Counted from the first letter of the stretch, positions 43,648 through 57,570 are shown. The stretch is 64,000 nucleotides of DNA from Aquabacterium sp. (GCA_023266355.1 JAHFQM010000002.1:186001-250000), one strand, 5' to 3'. Numbers and translations are program-made. The notes: generated from the letters alone by a model not told the origin.

Positions 43648-45153
43648 ATGAACTGGATCCTGCTAGGCCTGTTGGCCGTCAATCTTTTGCTGCTGGTGTG
43701 GTTGCTGCTGCGCCCCGCTCCCTCGCCCGATGCCGCGCTCGCCCAACTCGCGCAAGACCTCAAAGGCCATGGCGATGGCCGACAAGCCCAGCTCGAACGC
43801 GAGCTGCGCGACGAGCTGCAACGCAGCGCCAGTGGCACCCGCCAGGAGTTGACGCAGTCATTGAGCCAGGCCATCGGCCTTTTTCAGCAGACCGTGCTGG
43901 CCCAGCAGGGCGATGCCACGCGCACGCAGAACGAGCAGCTCGACAGCTTCCGTGTCCAGCTGGCAGGCATGCAGCAAAGCCTGGCCGATGCCTTGCGAGA
44001 CAGCAGCCACCAGGCCGGCCTGCAAGCCTCCTCCCAGCGCGAGGCCCAGGCCCAGGCCTTGGCGCGCTTCACCGAGGCGCAGGAGGCCTCGCTCAAGCGC
44101 CTGGCCGACGCCATGGGCGAGCAATTGCGAGCGCTCTCCGAGTCCAACGACCGCCGCCTGGGCGAGGTCCGCACCACGGTGGAGACCCGCCTGCAAGCCC
44201 TGCAGGCCGACAACGAGAAAAAGCTGGAGCAGATGCGCCAGACCGTCGATGAGAAGCTGCACGCCACGCTGGAAGCGCGCCTGGGCGAGAGCTTCAAGCA
44301 GGTGGCCGACCGCCTGGAGCAGGTCCACAAGGGCCTGGGCGAGATGCAGCGCCTGGCCAGCGATGTGGGCTCGCTGAACCGTGTGCTCAGCAACGTCAAG
44401 ACGCGCGGCATCTTCGGCGAAGTGCAGCTGGCAGGGCTGCTGGAGCAGGTCTTCACGCCCGAGCAGTACGCCGTCAACGTCGAGACCGTGCCGGGCAGCG
44501 GTGCGCGCGTGGAGTTCGCCATCCGCCTGCCGGGCCGTGGCGAGCCTGACCAGCCGCTGTGGCTGCCCATCGACGCCAAGTTCCCGCGGGAAGATTACGA
44601 GCGCCTGCTCGAAGCGCAAGACCGCGCCGATGTGGCGGGCGTGGAGACGGCGTCCAAAGCCATCGAGCAGCGTTTCCGCCTGGAGGCCAAAACCATCCGC
44701 GACAAGTACCTGGCACCGCCGCACACGGCCGACTTCGCCATCCTGTTCGTGCCCACGGAAGGGCTGTACGCCGAAGCCCTGCGCCGCCCGGGCTTGGTCG
44801 AAGCCCTGCAGCGCGAATGCCGCGTGATGCTGGCCGGCCCGACCACCTTGCTGGCCACGCTCAACAGCTTGCAGATGGGCTTTCGCACGCTGGCGCTGGA
44901 GAAGCGCTCGTCCGAGGTCTGGCAGGTGCTGGGCGCCGTCAAGAACGAGTTCAGCAAGTTCGGTGACGTGCTGGCCAGAACGCGCAAGAAGCTCGACGAG
45001 GCCAGCAACACCATCGGCCAGGCCGAGACGCGCACCCGCGTCATGGGCCGTGCACTCAAGCAGGTCGAGGCGCTGACCGACACACAGGCCCAGGCCTTGC
45101 TGCCTGGTGCCGATCTGCCCACCGACGATGTGGACGAGGCCCCTGCCGCCTGA
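43648..45153 (+). CDS. rmuC: RmuC-family DNA recombination protein (501 aa)
   Basis: An N-terminal membrane anchor (WILLGLLAVNLLLLVWLLL) is followed by a long coiled-coil (~residues 45-225) and the RmuC nuclease-like domain with TRGIFGEVQLAGLLEQVF, LPIDAKFPREDYERL and TADFAILFVPTEGLYAE. RmuC limits DNA rearrangements and has been linked to restricting structured/invasive DNA. Start 43648 directly before the membrane helix. Convergent with hemH; no clear terminator between them. Confidence 0.92.
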   Translation: MNWILLGLLAVNLLLLVWLLLRPAPSPDAALAQLAQDLKGHGDGRQAQLERELRDELQRSASGTRQELTQSLSQAIGLFQQTVLAQQGDATRTQNEQLDSFRVQLAGMQQSLADALRDSSHQAGLQASSQREAQAQALARFTEAQEASLKRLADAMGEQLRALSESNDRRLGEVRTTVETRLQALQADNEKKLEQMRQTVDEKLHATLEARLGESFKQVADRLEQVHKGLGEMQRLASDVGSLNRVLSNVKTRGIFGEVQLAGLLEQVFTPEQYAVNVETVPGSGARVEFAIRLPGRGEPDQPLWLPIDAKFPREDYERLLEAQDRADVAGVETASKAIEQRFRLEAKTIRDKYLAPPHTADFAILFVPTEGLYAEALRRPGLVEALQRECRVMLAGPTTLLATLNSLQMGFRTLALEKRSSEVWQVLGAVKNEFSKFGDVLARTRKKLDEASNTIGQAETRTRVMGRALKQVEALTDTQAQALLPGADLPTDDVDEAPAA

Positions 45154-45179
45154 TTGCGCAGCGGGCGCGCGCGCGAGGA

Positions 45180-46277
45180 TCAGGCCTTCGCGCCCAGCTC
45201 CTTGGCGCGTTGCTGGCGTGCGCGCAGCGCCTCTGCCGAGGGCTGCTGCTCGGCCAGGGTGGGCCAGCCTTGCAGGTACTGCGTGACGATCTGGCTGAGG
45301 GCGCGCACCCAGTCCAGGCGGTCGTTCAGGCAGGGGATGTAGTGGAGGGTCTGGCCGCCGCTTTCCACGAAGGCCTGCTTGCCCTCCATGGCGATTTCTT
45401 CCAGCGTCTCGATGCAGTCGGCCACGAAGGCCGGGCAGACCACGTCCACGCGCTTCGTGCCGGCCTTGCCCAAGGCGCGCAGCGTGGGTTCGGTGTAGGG
45501 CTCCAGCCATTTGGCCTTGCCGAAGCGGCTCTGGAAGGTCACCACGTACTGGTCTTTCGTCAGCGCCAGGGCTTCGGCCAGCAGGCGCCCGGTTTTCAGG
45601 CACTCGCAGTGGTAGGGGTCGCCCAGCAGCAGGGTGCGGTGCGGCATGCCGTGGAAGCTCATCACCAGCTTGTCGGGGCGGCCTTCGCGCGCCCAGTGCT
45701 CGCGCACGCTGGCGGCCAGGGCGGCGATGTAGCCTGCGTCGTCGTGGAAGTGGTTGATGTGGCGCAGCTCGGGCAGCAGGCGGGTGTTCTGGCCCCAGGC
45801 GAAGACCTCGTCCATCACGCTGGCCGTGGTCGCGCCCGAGTACTGCGGGTACAGGGGCACCACCAGCACGCGCGTCACGCCCTCGGCCTTGAAGGCGTCG
45901 AGCTGGCTGGCCACGCTGGGCTGACCGTAGCGCATGGCATGGCGCACACGCACCTGGTGGCCTTGCTCGCCCAGGAAGCCTTGCAGCAGGGTGGTGAGTT
46001 TTTCCGTCCAGACGCGCAGCGGCGAGCCTTGCGGCGTCCAGATGCTGGCGTACTTCGCCGCCGACTTGGCCGGACGCACCCGCAGGATGATGCCGTGCAG
46101 GATGGGCCACCAGACCGCCCGCGGAATCTCGACCACGCGCGGGTCCCAGAGGAACTGTCCAAGGTAGCGGCGCAGGGCCGGCGCCGTGGGCGCCTCAGGG
46201 GTGCCGAGGTTGACGAGGAGGATGCCGGTGCGGGGCACCTGGCCGTGCTGGAAGGATGGTTCTTTGGCGACGCTCAT
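45180..46277 (-). CDS. hemH: Ferrochelatase (365 aa)
   Basis: Inserts ferrous iron into protoporphyrin IX. Family motifs GILLVNLGTPEAP near the N-terminus, LYPQYSGATTASV, and MSFHGMPHRTLLLGDPYHCEC with the metal-binding His, then QSRFGKAKWLEPYT. The ATG at 46277 overlaps the stop of the hybrid sensor kinase gene by four bases, so heme synthesis is translationally coupled to a signalling gene here. Confidence 0.95.
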   Translation of the reverse strand: MSVAKEPSFQHGQVPRTGILLVNLGTPEAPTAPALRRYLGQFLWDPRVVEIPRAVWWPILHGIILRVRPAKSAAKYASIWTPQGSPLRVWTEKLTTLLQGFLGEQGHQVRVRHAMRYGQPSVASQLDAFKAEGVTRVLVVPLYPQYSGATTASVMDEVFAWGQNTRLLPELRHINHFHDDAGYIAALAASVREHWAREGRPDKLVMSFHGMPHRTLLLGDPYHCECLKTGRLLAEALALTKDQYVVTFQSRFGKAKWLEPYTEPTLRALGKAGTKRVDVVCPAFVADCIETLEEIAMEGKQAFVESGGQTLHYIPCLNDRLDWVRALSQIVTQYLQGWPTLAEQQPSAEALRARQQRAKELGAKA

Positions 46278-49200
46278 GGCGTGGCATTGTGGGCCACCCG
46301 GGGCAAGGTTTGCGCCAGGCGACACAGCTCTGTCGTCACTGCCACGATGTCGATGGGCTTGGTCCAGTAACCAGTGAAGCCCGCCTGCTTGGCGCGGGCC
46401 AGGTCTTCGGGCATGGCATCGGCCGAGCACATGAAGGCTGGCGCATCGGCCAGGGGCGGCAGCTCTCGCATGGCTTGCAGCACCTCGAAGCCCGACATGC
46501 CGGGCAGGTGGGCGTCCAGCACCAGGACGTGCGGCGGGTTCTCGCGGGCCATGCTCAGGGCGATGTCACCGTCTTCGGCGATGTCGAGCTCGATCTCTGC
46601 GTAAGGGCGCAAAGCTTCGGCAAAGAGGAGGGCATTGATGCGGTTGTCTTCGACGTAGAGAACACGCAAGGCGGGCAGATCGGCAGGGGCCGATGTCGGG
46701 GTGGCAGGCACAGAAATCCAGTCGGGGCTGCTGCCTTCCGGGGTGGCGGCAGCCGGTGTTTCGCAACGCTCGGGCACCTCTGTTTGCGGCCCAAGGGCTT
46801 GGGCACCAGGCAAGGTGACGCTGACCCGGGTCCCGGCCCCGGGTTGACTGACGATGTCCATGTGGCCTCCCATGGATTCCACGAGCGATCGGGTGATGAT
46901 AAGGCCCAGCCCCGTGCCTGCGACGTTCGAGGTTTCCCGCCCAAGGCGCTCGAAGGGCTGGTAGAGCCTGGCCAGTTGCTCGGCCGTCATGCCCGTGCCG
47001 GTGTCCTGCAGGCTCAGCAGCACGGTGCCATCGGCCTGACGCTCGGCCCGCACCACGACCGACCCGCCATCGCGGTTGTACTTGATGGCGTTGGAGCCGA
47101 TGTTCATCAGCACCTGGCGCAGGCGCTGTCGATCGGCCAGCACCGCGGCTTCGGGCTCGATGTAGGAGCTCATCGAGATCTCGCGCTGCTCGGCCATGGG
47201 CAGCAGCATGGACAGGCACTGCACCAGCTCGTCTTCCAGCGTGATGGCTTCCGGTTTCAGCTTGACCACGCCTGCTTCCACCTGCTGCAGGTCCAGCACG
47301 TCGTTGACCAGGCCCGAGAGGTGACGGCCCGCATGCAGGATTTGCTCGATGTAGTTGCGCAGCGGGTTGTCGCCGCTGCCTTGCCCCAGCTGAAGGCGCA
47401 TGAGCTGCGCAAAGCCCGTGATGGCGTTGAGCGGCGTGCGGATTTCGTGGCTCATGCGCGAGAGGAACTCGCTCTTGGCCGCGCTGGCCGCCTCGGCGAA
47501 TTCGCGTTGGCGCTCGGCCTGCTCGGCCTGCTTGAGCACGGAGATGTCGGAGTGTGTGCCGACCACGCGCAGCGGCTTGCCATTGCGCGAGTGGCTCACC
47601 ACCTTGCCGCGCGAGAGGATGTGCAGGTAGTGGCCCTGGCGGTGGCGCAGGCGGAACTCCACCTGCTGCACGCCGACGCCCTCGGTGACGAAGCGCATGG
47701 TGCTGTGGGCCACGGCATCGCGGTCCTCGGGGTGCACGCGCAGGAAATACTCTTCGGGCGTGTCGGTGATTTCGTGGTCCTCGTAGCCCAGCATCTGCTT
47801 CCAGCGGGTCGAGTAGTACATGCAGCCGCTGGGCATGTCCCAGTCCCACACACCATCGCCCGCACCTTCCAGCGCAAACTTCCAGCGCTCTTCGCTGAGG
47901 GCCAGGTCTTGCACGGTCAGGCGCTCGCGGGTGATGTCGCGGAAGGTCGCCATGGCCGCGAAAGGCGGGGTGTCGCGGTCCACGCGGATGAGGTTGGCCG
48001 ACATCTGCAGCCAGACGATTTCGTGGTCGGCACGGCGGGCTGGCACCACGCGGTCGGTCACGCGCTGGCCTGTGCGCATCGTTTCGGTCAAGGGCCAGCG
48101 TTCGCGGGGCAGGGGCGTGACGAGGTCGTCTTCCAGCAGGTCGAAGGCACTGCCCGCCGCCTCTTGCAGGGATGGCAGCCCGGCAGGCAGCCCCAGGATG
48201 CGACAGGCCGCGGGGTTCAGCGCCACCACACGGCCATCGAGGTCGATGATGATCAGGCCATCGCTGATGGTGGCAGCCACCGAGCGGTAGAGCTCTTCGC
48301 TGACGCGGAGCTTCTCTGCGGCATTCTTGCGCTCGGTGATGTCCGCGGTCAGGTAGAGCACCTGGCCGGCGGGCATGGGGGTGATCCGGGCTTCGAAATG
48401 CCGCAACACCTGATCGTGGCCGCGCAGGTCGTAGTTCAGTGTCTGAGGTTGACCGCTGGTGCGCGCCAGGGCCACGGCATCGCGCTGGCGTTGGCCGATG
48501 TCGCTCGGCAGGTGCGCGCCCATGAGCTGCCCGATCATCTTCGGCATCTCACCAAGCAGCTGTGGGTGGTCCATGTGGCCGTCCACATAGCGGTCGTCGG
48601 CATCGATGACGAACCACAGGTCGGGCAGGGCGCGCAGCACGGCGCTCAGGCGGGCTTCGCTGTCATGCAAGGCCTGTCCCTGGGCTCTGAGCAACTCTGC
48701 GTTCTCGCGCGTCTGCGTGACGTCCATGGCGAAGTGCACTGTGCTGCCATCGTCCAGGGTTTCGTCACGCACCAGCAGCCAACGGTCGCGGAAGCGGATC
48801 TCGTGGGCGCGGTCCTGGTGACGCAGGCCAAGGCGCCAGCCCAGGAACGCTTCTTCGCACCCCACGGCATCGGGGTAGCTGCCGCTGTGGGCCAGCTGCC
48901 GCAGGATGCTGGGCCAGTGCTTCTGGCCGGGTTCATACGCCGCACCCATGGACTCCCGCCAGTGGCGGTTGGCCAGCACGATCATGCCGTTGCTGTCGGT
49001 GATGACCACGCTCATGTGGAAGGTCTCGATGGCCTTGCGCAGCAGCTGGTCGGCGCGTCGCGCGGCCAACTCGGCGGTCAGCTGGCGCGTGATGTCGCGA
49101 CTGGCTCCGCGGTAGCCTTGGAAGTCGCCTTGCGGGCCCAAGATGGGCGTGCCGCTGATGCTCACGGTGATGCGGCCGCGCGGGGTGTCGCGGTCGGCGA

Positions 49201-49951
49201 TCATGTCCTGGAACGGCTCGTGGCGGGCGCGGGCCTGCAGGTAGCGATCCCAGCTGGCGCGGGTCTCATCGTCGCGCGGCACGATGACATGGGTGACTTT
49301 CATGCCGACTTCGGAAGCCGGCGTCATGCCCGTGTGTTGCAGCAGCCCTTCGGACACCCAGGTCAGTTGCCCGTTGACATCGGTTTCCCACAGCCAGTCG
49401 CTGCCCGCCAGGCTGGCGGTGCGCACGCGCTCTTCCGCGTGCTGTGCGCGGTGGGTGATCACGGCCGCACGCAGCATCTCGGAGGCCGCCGTCGCCACAT
49501 CCTGCAGATGCGCCAGCGCTTCGTCGCTCCAGTCGCGGGGCTGGGTGTCGAAAGCGCAGACGGTGCCCAGCACCTGGCCTTCGACCCACAGCGGCACGCC
49601 GGCATAAGCCACTGCGCCCTGCTCGGCCGCATGGGCGTCGAGGTGCTGGAATCGGGCGTCCTCACGCAGGTCACGCACACGCAAGGGCTGCTGGGTTTGC
49701 AGCACGTGAGGGCAAAGGGCATCGCCACGCGGAAGCTGTGGCAAATCCAGGCCCGTGCGCGCCAGCGAGCGCACCTGGTGGCTGTCGATCAGGTTGATCG
49801 CGGTGGCTGGCACCTGCAGGAGCCGGGTCAGCATCCTGGCCAGTGACTGGAAGGCTGGCGAGCCTTCGTTGCCCTCGGATTGGAGCAAATGTGTGCTTTG
49901 GAGCAGCGCCAGGCGCTCCGCTTCATCCGGGTGGACTGCGCTGAAGGTCAT
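46274..49951 (-). CDS. Hybrid sensor histidine kinase: GAF, five PAS, HisKA/HATPase, receiver (1225 aa)
   Basis: An N-terminal GAF domain (~35-165) is followed by about five PAS-like units ([37 protein letters not shown] and [15 protein letters not shown] are visible), then HisKA with [20 protein letters not shown], an HATPase with [13 protein letters not shown] and [18 protein letters not shown], and a C-terminal receiver with Asp in [11 protein letters not shown] and Lys in YWTKPIDI. No membrane segment, so it is a cytoplasmic sensor of unknown signal. The ATG at 49951 is preferred over the TTG at 50002. It overlaps hemH. Confidence 0.9.
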   Translation of the reverse strand: MTFSAVHPDEAERLALLQSTHLLQSEGNEGSPAFQSLARMLTRLLQVPATAINLIDSHQVRSLARTGLDLPQLPRGDALCPHVLQTQQPLRVRDLREDARFQHLDAHAAEQGAVAYAGVPLWVEGQVLGTVCAFDTQPRDWSDEALAHLQDVATAASEMLRAAVITHRAQHAEERVRTASLAGSDWLWETDVNGQLTWVSEGLLQHTGMTPASEVGMKVTHVIVPRDDETRASWDRYLQARARHEPFQDMIADRDTPRGRITVSISGTPILGPQGDFQGYRGASRDITRQLTAELAARRADQLLRKAIETFHMSVVITDSNGMIVLANRHWRESMGAAYEPGQKHWPSILRQLAHSGSYPDAVGCEEAFLGWRLGLRHQDRAHEIRFRDRWLLVRDETLDDGSTVHFAMDVTQTRENAELLRAQGQALHDSEARLSAVLRALPDLWFVIDADDRYVDGHMDHPQLLGEMPKMIGQLMGAHLPSDIGQRQRDAVALARTSGQPQTLNYDLRGHDQVLRHFEARITPMPAGQVLYLTADITERKNAAEKLRVSEELYRSVAATISDGLIIIDLDGRVVALNPAACRILGLPAGLPSLQEAAGSAFDLLEDDLVTPLPRERWPLTETMRTGQRVTDRVVPARRADHEIVWLQMSANLIRVDRDTPPFAAMATFRDITRERLTVQDLALSEERWKFALEGAGDGVWDWDMPSGCMYYSTRWKQMLGYEDHEITDTPEEYFLRVHPEDRDAVAHSTMRFVTEGVGVQQVEFRLRHRQGHYLHILSRGKVVSHSRNGKPLRVVGTHSDISVLKQAEQAERQREFAEAASAAKSEFLSRMSHEIRTPLNAITGFAQLMRLQLGQGSGDNPLRNYIEQILHAGRHLSGLVNDVLDLQQVEAGVVKLKPEAITLEDELVQCLSMLLPMAEQREISMSSYIEPEAAVLADRQRLRQVLMNIGSNAIKYNRDGGSVVVRAERQADGTVLLSLQDTGTGMTAEQLARLYQPFERLGRETSNVAGTGLGLIITRSLVESMGGHMDIVSQPGAGTRVSVTLPGAQALGPQTEVPERCETPAAATPEGSSPDWISVPATPTSAPADLPALRVLYVEDNRINALLFAEALRPYAEIELDIAEDGDIALSMARENPPHVLVLDAHLPGMSGFEVLQAMRELPPLADAPAFMCSADAMPEDLARAKQAGFTGYWTKPIDIVAVTTELCRLAQTLPRVAHNATP

Positions 49952-50021
49952 GCAGAAAGACTTCTCGGCAACTGGCCGTGTCGTCGAATGTAGCGCAGTC
50001 AACGTCGGGCGTCGCTCCCGA

Positions 50022-50957
50022 TCAACACTGAGGCAGCGTGTCCGAGAAGCTCAGCACATCGAAGCGGATTTGCGTGCTGGTGGGGTCCGTCGAGGGGGCG
50101 CCCAGGCTGATGACGCCGCTGCCGTGCAGGGTGCAGGTGCCGCGGCGCAGGGTCAGGGCCTGATCGTCCCCATCGAAGCGAACGTGTGTGCCGTTGTAGC
50201 TCAAGTCGCTGAGGTAGATGTGACCGCTGTGTGACTCGATGCGGGCGTGCGAGCGCGACACCCGCGAATCGCTCACGCAAAACGAAGCCTGCGGGCTGCG
50301 ACCCAGGACCAGGGGCATGCTGGCCGTGGAGAACACTCGCTCGGTGCCCAGCCAGTTCAGGCGGATGCCGTCGGGCATGTCGGTTTCCTGCGCGTCCATG
50401 ATGACGGTGGAGAGCGTGTCCCCGAAGCGGCGGGCCTCCATGCGCAGCACGGGCACCGGCTCCTTGCGACCGCGCAGGTGGAGTTTGTCGATGCTGCGAA
50501 AGCGCTCCTGCTGGTCGGACGGCAACTCGCGCAGCAGCGGGCCGGTGGTGAGCGTTTCGTGGTCACCGGCCAGGTCGAGCAAACGCGCGGCCACGTTGAC
50601 GGCATCGCCGAAGCAATCGCCATCGACCTCGACCATCTCGCCCCAGGCGATGGCCACTTTCAGGCGGATGGCACCGTGGCGGGCCGCCTGGTGTTGGGTG
50701 ATGGGCGCCAGGCGCTCCAGGGAGTCGTGCAGGCTGACGGCCACCTCGACAGCAGGATCGGCCTGATCGAACACCGCCATCAGGCCATCGCCGAGCGTTT
50801 TGACCACACGGCCACCGCCCTTGGCCACGATCTGGCCGAGCAATGACAGGCTTTGCGTGACGACCGTGGCCGCCTCCGTGTTGCCGAGTTTGAGATACAG
50901 CGCCGTGCTGCCGCGCAAGTCGGCAAACAGGATGGCGCGTTCCTTCGTGGTCCCCAT
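50022..50957 (-). CDS. Class III adenylate/guanylate cyclase with FHA domain (311 aa)
   Basis: Residues ~1-175 form a class III cyclase domain: metal Asp in LFADLRGSTALYL, second Asp in TLGDGLMAVF and the Asn/Arg pair in GDAVNVAARL. A C-terminal FHA domain (~225-300) has LGRSPQASFCVSDSRVSRSH (phosphothreonine-binding Arg/Ser/His) and LSYNGTHV. Purine specificity is not clear. It lies 142 bases behind rpoD on the same strand, beyond the rpoD terminator. Confidence 0.88.
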   Translation of the reverse strand: MGTTKERAILFADLRGSTALYLKLGNTEAATVVTQSLSLLGQIVAKGGGRVVKTLGDGLMAVFDQADPAVEVAVSLHDSLERLAPITQHQAARHGAIRLKVAIAWGEMVEVDGDCFGDAVNVAARLLDLAGDHETLTTGPLLRELPSDQQERFRSIDKLHLRGRKEPVPVLRMEARRFGDTLSTVIMDAQETDMPDGIRLNWLGTERVFSTASMPLVLGRSPQASFCVSDSRVSRSHARIESHSGHIYLSDLSYNGTHVRFDGDDQALTLRRGTCTLHGSGVISLGAPSTDPTSTQIRFDVLSFSDTLPQC

Positions 50958-51050
50958 GGCGCGTGATCTTGACCGGATTCGGGCTCGGGCAGCGTGATGA
51001 ATTGCACGCAGTTTGCGGGCAATTCGCAGGCCTGGCCTGTCGCGGGCAAG

Positions 51051-51076
51051 AAAAAACCCGGCGCATGGCCGGGTTT
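51051..51076 (-). terminator. rpoD terminator
   Basis: AAACCCGGC (51054-51062) pairs with GCCGGGTTT (51068-51076), with TTTTTT on the minus-strand 3' side. It separates rpoD from the cyclase gene. Confidence 0.9.
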
Positions 51077-51099
51077 GATCTGTGCCGTCGTCTGGCCAA

Positions 51100-53349
<2,250 letters not shown>

Positions 53350-53629
53350 GCACTTCCTCTGTTGGGTGCGGGGTCGGGTGCGGAAATCATCCGGATGGCT
53401 CGCTGTGCCGTGCGCTGCGCGCGATGCGGGGCCCCTGGTGTGGTGTGCGTGGTGTGCATGGTGCACGGTGCGCGATCTGGCGCGGGTGTCGCAACGACCT
53501 GACTCAGGGACATGCCGCAAGATGGCAAATGAACCTCGGAGAACCTTCCATTATCGCGCAAGTGTTGGCGCGTGAGGGAAAGGCGGCGCCAAATTCATGA
53601 AATGAACGCGCCGCGTGGCATTTTGCCCG

Positions 53630-55798
53630 TCATCTGCCAGAGATGGGGCGCCCTTGGCTGATTTCAAGCTTCAGGTCCCGGGTCAGGCGCAGAAGTTCCA
53701 GTTTGCGGGCCTCGGCGGCATCGGACAGCTCGCCGGATTGCAGCAGCAGGTCGAGCTCCTCCCGCAGGGCGTCCAGCGCCAGAGGGCGCACCAGCTGGAC
53801 CAGGTCGGCGACCGGGTCGGGCAGGGTGTCGATGTCGTGCAGGCGCTGGATGCGCTGCGCCAGGTCGGCCAGGGCGGCGTCGCTGTCGTCGCCCGGGTGA
53901 TGCGCTGCGCCGGCCTGGGTCTGGGCATCGGCGGCGGTGGCGCGCATCTGGACCAGCACTTCGTCCCCGGCCAGGGCGCCCTGGTCGTGCAGGAGGCGGT
54001 CCAGCCAGCGGAAAAAGGGGCCGTAGGGCGCGGGCTGATCGCACAGCAGGTCGTGGTCGGTCGCCGGCAGTTGCTCCCAGGCGGCGCTGTGGGCAATCAG
54101 CACCCAGACGATGCGGTCCAGCGGCGTGGCCGTGCGCGGCAGGGGGCGGCGTTCGGGCACGCGACCGCGGCTTTGCCAGCGCCCGCCTGCGCCGCCTTTG
54201 CCTTGCCACTTGCCTTCGCCCTTGTCCTGCCACTTGCCTTGCCATTTGCCTTTGCTTTTCCAGTCGGTGCTCTGGCCGGCGTAGGGGTCGGCGCCATAGG
54301 CGCTTTCGGGCTCCCAGAAGGGCTCGGACGACGTGCCTGCGGCGTCGTGGCCATCGGGCTCGAAGGCGGGGATGCCGTCCGGGCCCTGGAAGCCGCCGTC
54401 ACCGGACGTCGCCTGCGCTGTCGGGGGGCCTGGGCGGCGACCTTGGCCGCGTTCGGTGCCGCGCTCGGCGGCGTGTTGGCGCTCGGTCAGGCGCTCGTCG
54501 AGCCGCCGCCGCACTTCGTCGGCCGCTGTCCGCGCGGTCTGGGCCAGGTCGTCGGCGATCAGGCCGCGCAGCGCGCCTTCGGGCAGTTGCGCGATCAGCG
54601 GGATGGCCTGGGTGAGCAGCCGGGCGCGGCCCTCGGCGCTGTCGAGGTCGCAGTCGGCACTGGCGTGTTCGATGAGCTGGCGCGACAGGGGCACGGCCTT
54701 TTTCACGCAGGCCTCGAAGCCTTCGGCGCCATGCTCGCGGATGTAGCTGTCCGGGTCGTGCTCGGCCGGCAGGAACAGGAAGCTCAGGCGGCGCGTGTCG
54801 GTGGCGAAGGGCAGGGCGGCTTCCAGGGCGCGGCCTGCCGCCCGGCGGCCAGCGGCATCGCCATCGAAGCTGAACACGATGTGCTCGGTGAAGCGGAAGA
54901 GCTTTTGCACGTGCTCGTGTGAGCAGGCCGTGCCCAGCGTGGCCACCGCGTTGCCAAAGCCCCATTGCGCCAGCGCGACCACGTCCATGTAGCCTTCGGT
55001 GACGATGGCGTAGCCCTTGTTGCGCAGGGCCGCGCGGCCTTCGTACAGGCCGTAGAGTTCGCGACCTTTGACGAACACCGGCGTTTCCGGCGAGTTCAGG
55101 TACTTGGGCTCGCCCTTGTCCAGCACCCGCCCGCCGAAGCCGATGACCTCGCCTTGCGGGTTGCGGATGGGGAACATGATGCGATCGCGGAAGCGGTCGT
55201 AGCGCTTGCCTTCGGTTTCGCCTTCGCCTGGTTCGTGTGCGATCACCAGGCCCGACTCGACCAGAAGCGGTTCGTTGTAGTCGGGGAAAGCGCTGGCCAG
55301 GCCGCGCCAGCTGTCAGGGGCGTACCCCAGGGCGAAGTGCGCTGCGATTTCGCCTGTCAGGCCGCGGCCCTTGAGGTAAGCCACCGCGCGGGGCGATTTT
55401 TTGAGCTGCTGCTTCCAGTGCTTGGTCGCCTGCGCCATCACGTCGGTCAGGGCGAGTTGCCGGGCCTTGACCTGCTTCTGCCGTTCGCGCTCTTCGGGGC
55501 GGAGGTTGTCGTCGGGCACCGGCATGCCCTGCATCTGCGCCAGGTCCTTGACGGCATCGACAAAGCCCATGCCACCGAACTCCATGATGAAGCCGACCGC
55601 ATTGCCGTGCACGCCGCAGCCGAAGCAGTGGTAGGTCTGGCGCGAGGGGCTGACGATGAAGGACGGCGACTTTTCCCCGTGGAAGGGGCACAGGCCCTTG
55701 TAGTTGATGCCTGCCTTCTTCAGCGTGACGTACTTGCCCACGACATCGGCGATGTCGGTGCGGGCAAGCAGGTCCTGGATGAACGACGGTGGGATCAC
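53630..55798 (-). CDS. dnaG: DNA primase (722 aa)
   Basis: The N-terminal zinc ribbon (LCPFHGEKSPSF, YHCFGCGVHGNAVGF) is followed by the primase core and TOPRIM segment VTEGYMDVVALAQWG. A C-terminal DnaB-interaction region is extended by a repetitive, Lys/Gly/Trp-rich stretch (KSKGKWQGKWQDKGEGKWQG) not seen in E. coli. It precedes rpoD on the same strand. Start at 55798. Confidence 0.96.
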   Translation of the reverse strand: MIPPSFIQDLLARTDIADVVGKYVTLKKAGINYKGLCPFHGEKSPSFIVSPSRQTYHCFGCGVHGNAVGFIMEFGGMGFVDAVKDLAQMQGMPVPDDNLRPEERERQKQVKARQLALTDVMAQATKHWKQQLKKSPRAVAYLKGRGLTGEIAAHFALGYAPDSWRGLASAFPDYNEPLLVESGLVIAHEPGEGETEGKRYDRFRDRIMFPIRNPQGEVIGFGGRVLDKGEPKYLNSPETPVFVKGRELYGLYEGRAALRNKGYAIVTEGYMDVVALAQWGFGNAVATLGTACSHEHVQKLFRFTEHIVFSFDGDAAGRRAAGRALEAALPFATDTRRLSFLFLPAEHDPDSYIREHGAEGFEACVKKAVPLSRQLIEHASADCDLDSAEGRARLLTQAIPLIAQLPEGALRGLIADDLAQTARTAADEVRRRLDERLTERQHAAERGTERGQGRRPGPPTAQATSGDGGFQGPDGIPAFEPDGHDAAGTSSEPFWEPESAYGADPYAGQSTDWKSKGKWQGKWQDKGEGKWQGKGGAGGRWQSRGRVPERRPLPRTATPLDRIVWVLIAHSAAWEQLPATDHDLLCDQPAPYGPFFRWLDRLLHDQGALAGDEVLVQMRATAADAQTQAGAAHHPGDDSDAALADLAQRIQRLHDIDTLPDPVADLVQLVRPLALDALREELDLLLQSGELSDAAEARKLELLRLTRDLKLEISQGRPISGR

Positions 55799-55977
55799 GG
55801 CGGGCTCGGACGGCGCGGTCGAAAGACGTGGCGAAGGATGTGACGGGAAAGACGCGGTGCTGGAACGAAACAGCCCCGGCGCGCGAGGGCGGCGGGGCCG
55901 TGTGGGTCGCTCCAGCGAGTGTCGGCTGGGCGGTGCGCTCAGGCAAGTGCCTGACGCGCCTCAGTGCGTGTCTCGCT

Positions 55978-56673
<696 letters not shown>

Positions 56674-56808
56674 CTACAACTGCGGGAGGATAGCATGTCA
56701 CCCCCCTGATCCGAGCATGGGTATGTCCCAGCTTCGCGGCGTTCATGTGACGTCGCAACAATTCGATACAAGCCTCGAGGAAGGCTTCAGACAGGCCTTA
56801 GACAGGCC

Positions 56809-57567
56809 TCAAACGGCGCCCAGCAGGCGGCGCACGCGCGCCAGGTCCTCGGGGGTGTCCACGCCTGCGCCGGGCGCTTGTGTGGCCAGGTGGACAGCGA
56901 TGCGCTCGCCATGCCACAGCACGCGCAGTTGCTCCAGCGACTCGACCGTCTCCAGTGGGCTGACCGCGAGTTGCGGGAAGCGGCGCAGGAAGCCGGCGCG
57001 GTAGCCGTAGATGCCGATGTGGCGCAGCGGTGTGCCTGCACCCGTGGCCGGCGTGGCTGGCGCGGGGGCATCGCGCCACCAGGGGATCGGTGCGCGGGAG
57101 AAATACAGGGCGCGTCCTTGCGCGTCGGTCACGACCTTCACCACGTTCGGGTTGGCGAAGTCAGCAGCGCTGTCGATGGCGTGGGCGGCGGTGCTCATGA
57201 CGCAGTCGCTGCTGGCGTCCAGGACGTCGGCGCAGGCGTTGATCAGGGCGGGGTCGATCAGCGGCTCATCGCCCTGCACGTTGACGATGCGGTCCTGCCC
57301 ATCCAGGCCCAGCAAGGCGCAGGTTTCGGCCAGGCGGTCGCTGCCCGTGGGGTGGTCGGCGCGTGTCAGCACGGCCTGCACGCCATGTTGCTGGCAGGTT
57401 TGCAGGATGCGCTCGCTGTCCGTGGCCACGACCACGCGCGACGCCTGGCTCAAGGCCGCACGCTGCGCCACGCGCACCACCATGGGCAGGCCGGCGATGT
57501 CGGCCAGGGGCTTGTCGGGCAGGCGCGTGGACGCCAGCCGCGCCGGGATCAGCACGGTGAACCCCAT
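56809..57567 (-). CDS. kdsB: 3-deoxy-manno-octulosonate cytidylyltransferase (252 aa)
   Basis: Activates Kdo as CMP-Kdo for LPS core synthesis. N-terminal nucleotide motif [31 protein letters not shown] and [12 protein letters not shown] are clear. It starts three bases after the Trm112-like gene stop; the two with lpxK form one operon. Confidence 0.96.
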   Translation of the reverse strand: MGFTVLIPARLASTRLPDKPLADIAGLPMVVRVAQRAALSQASRVVVATDSERILQTCQQHGVQAVLTRADHPTGSDRLAETCALLGLDGQDRIVNVQGDEPLIDPALINACADVLDASSDCVMSTAAHAIDSAADFANPNVVKVVTDAQGRALYFSRAPIPWWRDAPAPATPATGAGTPLRHIGIYGYRAGFLRRFPQLAVSPLETVESLEQLRVLWHGERIAVHLATQAPGAGVDTPEDLARVRRLLGAV

Positions 57568-57570
57568 GGC

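Noticed and set aside
46256..49846. A 1196-codon open frame antisense to the hybrid kinase
   Set aside because: It mirrors the kinase in high-GC DNA, has His/Gln/Gly-biased composition and no recognisable domain; the minus-strand kinase has full domain structure.
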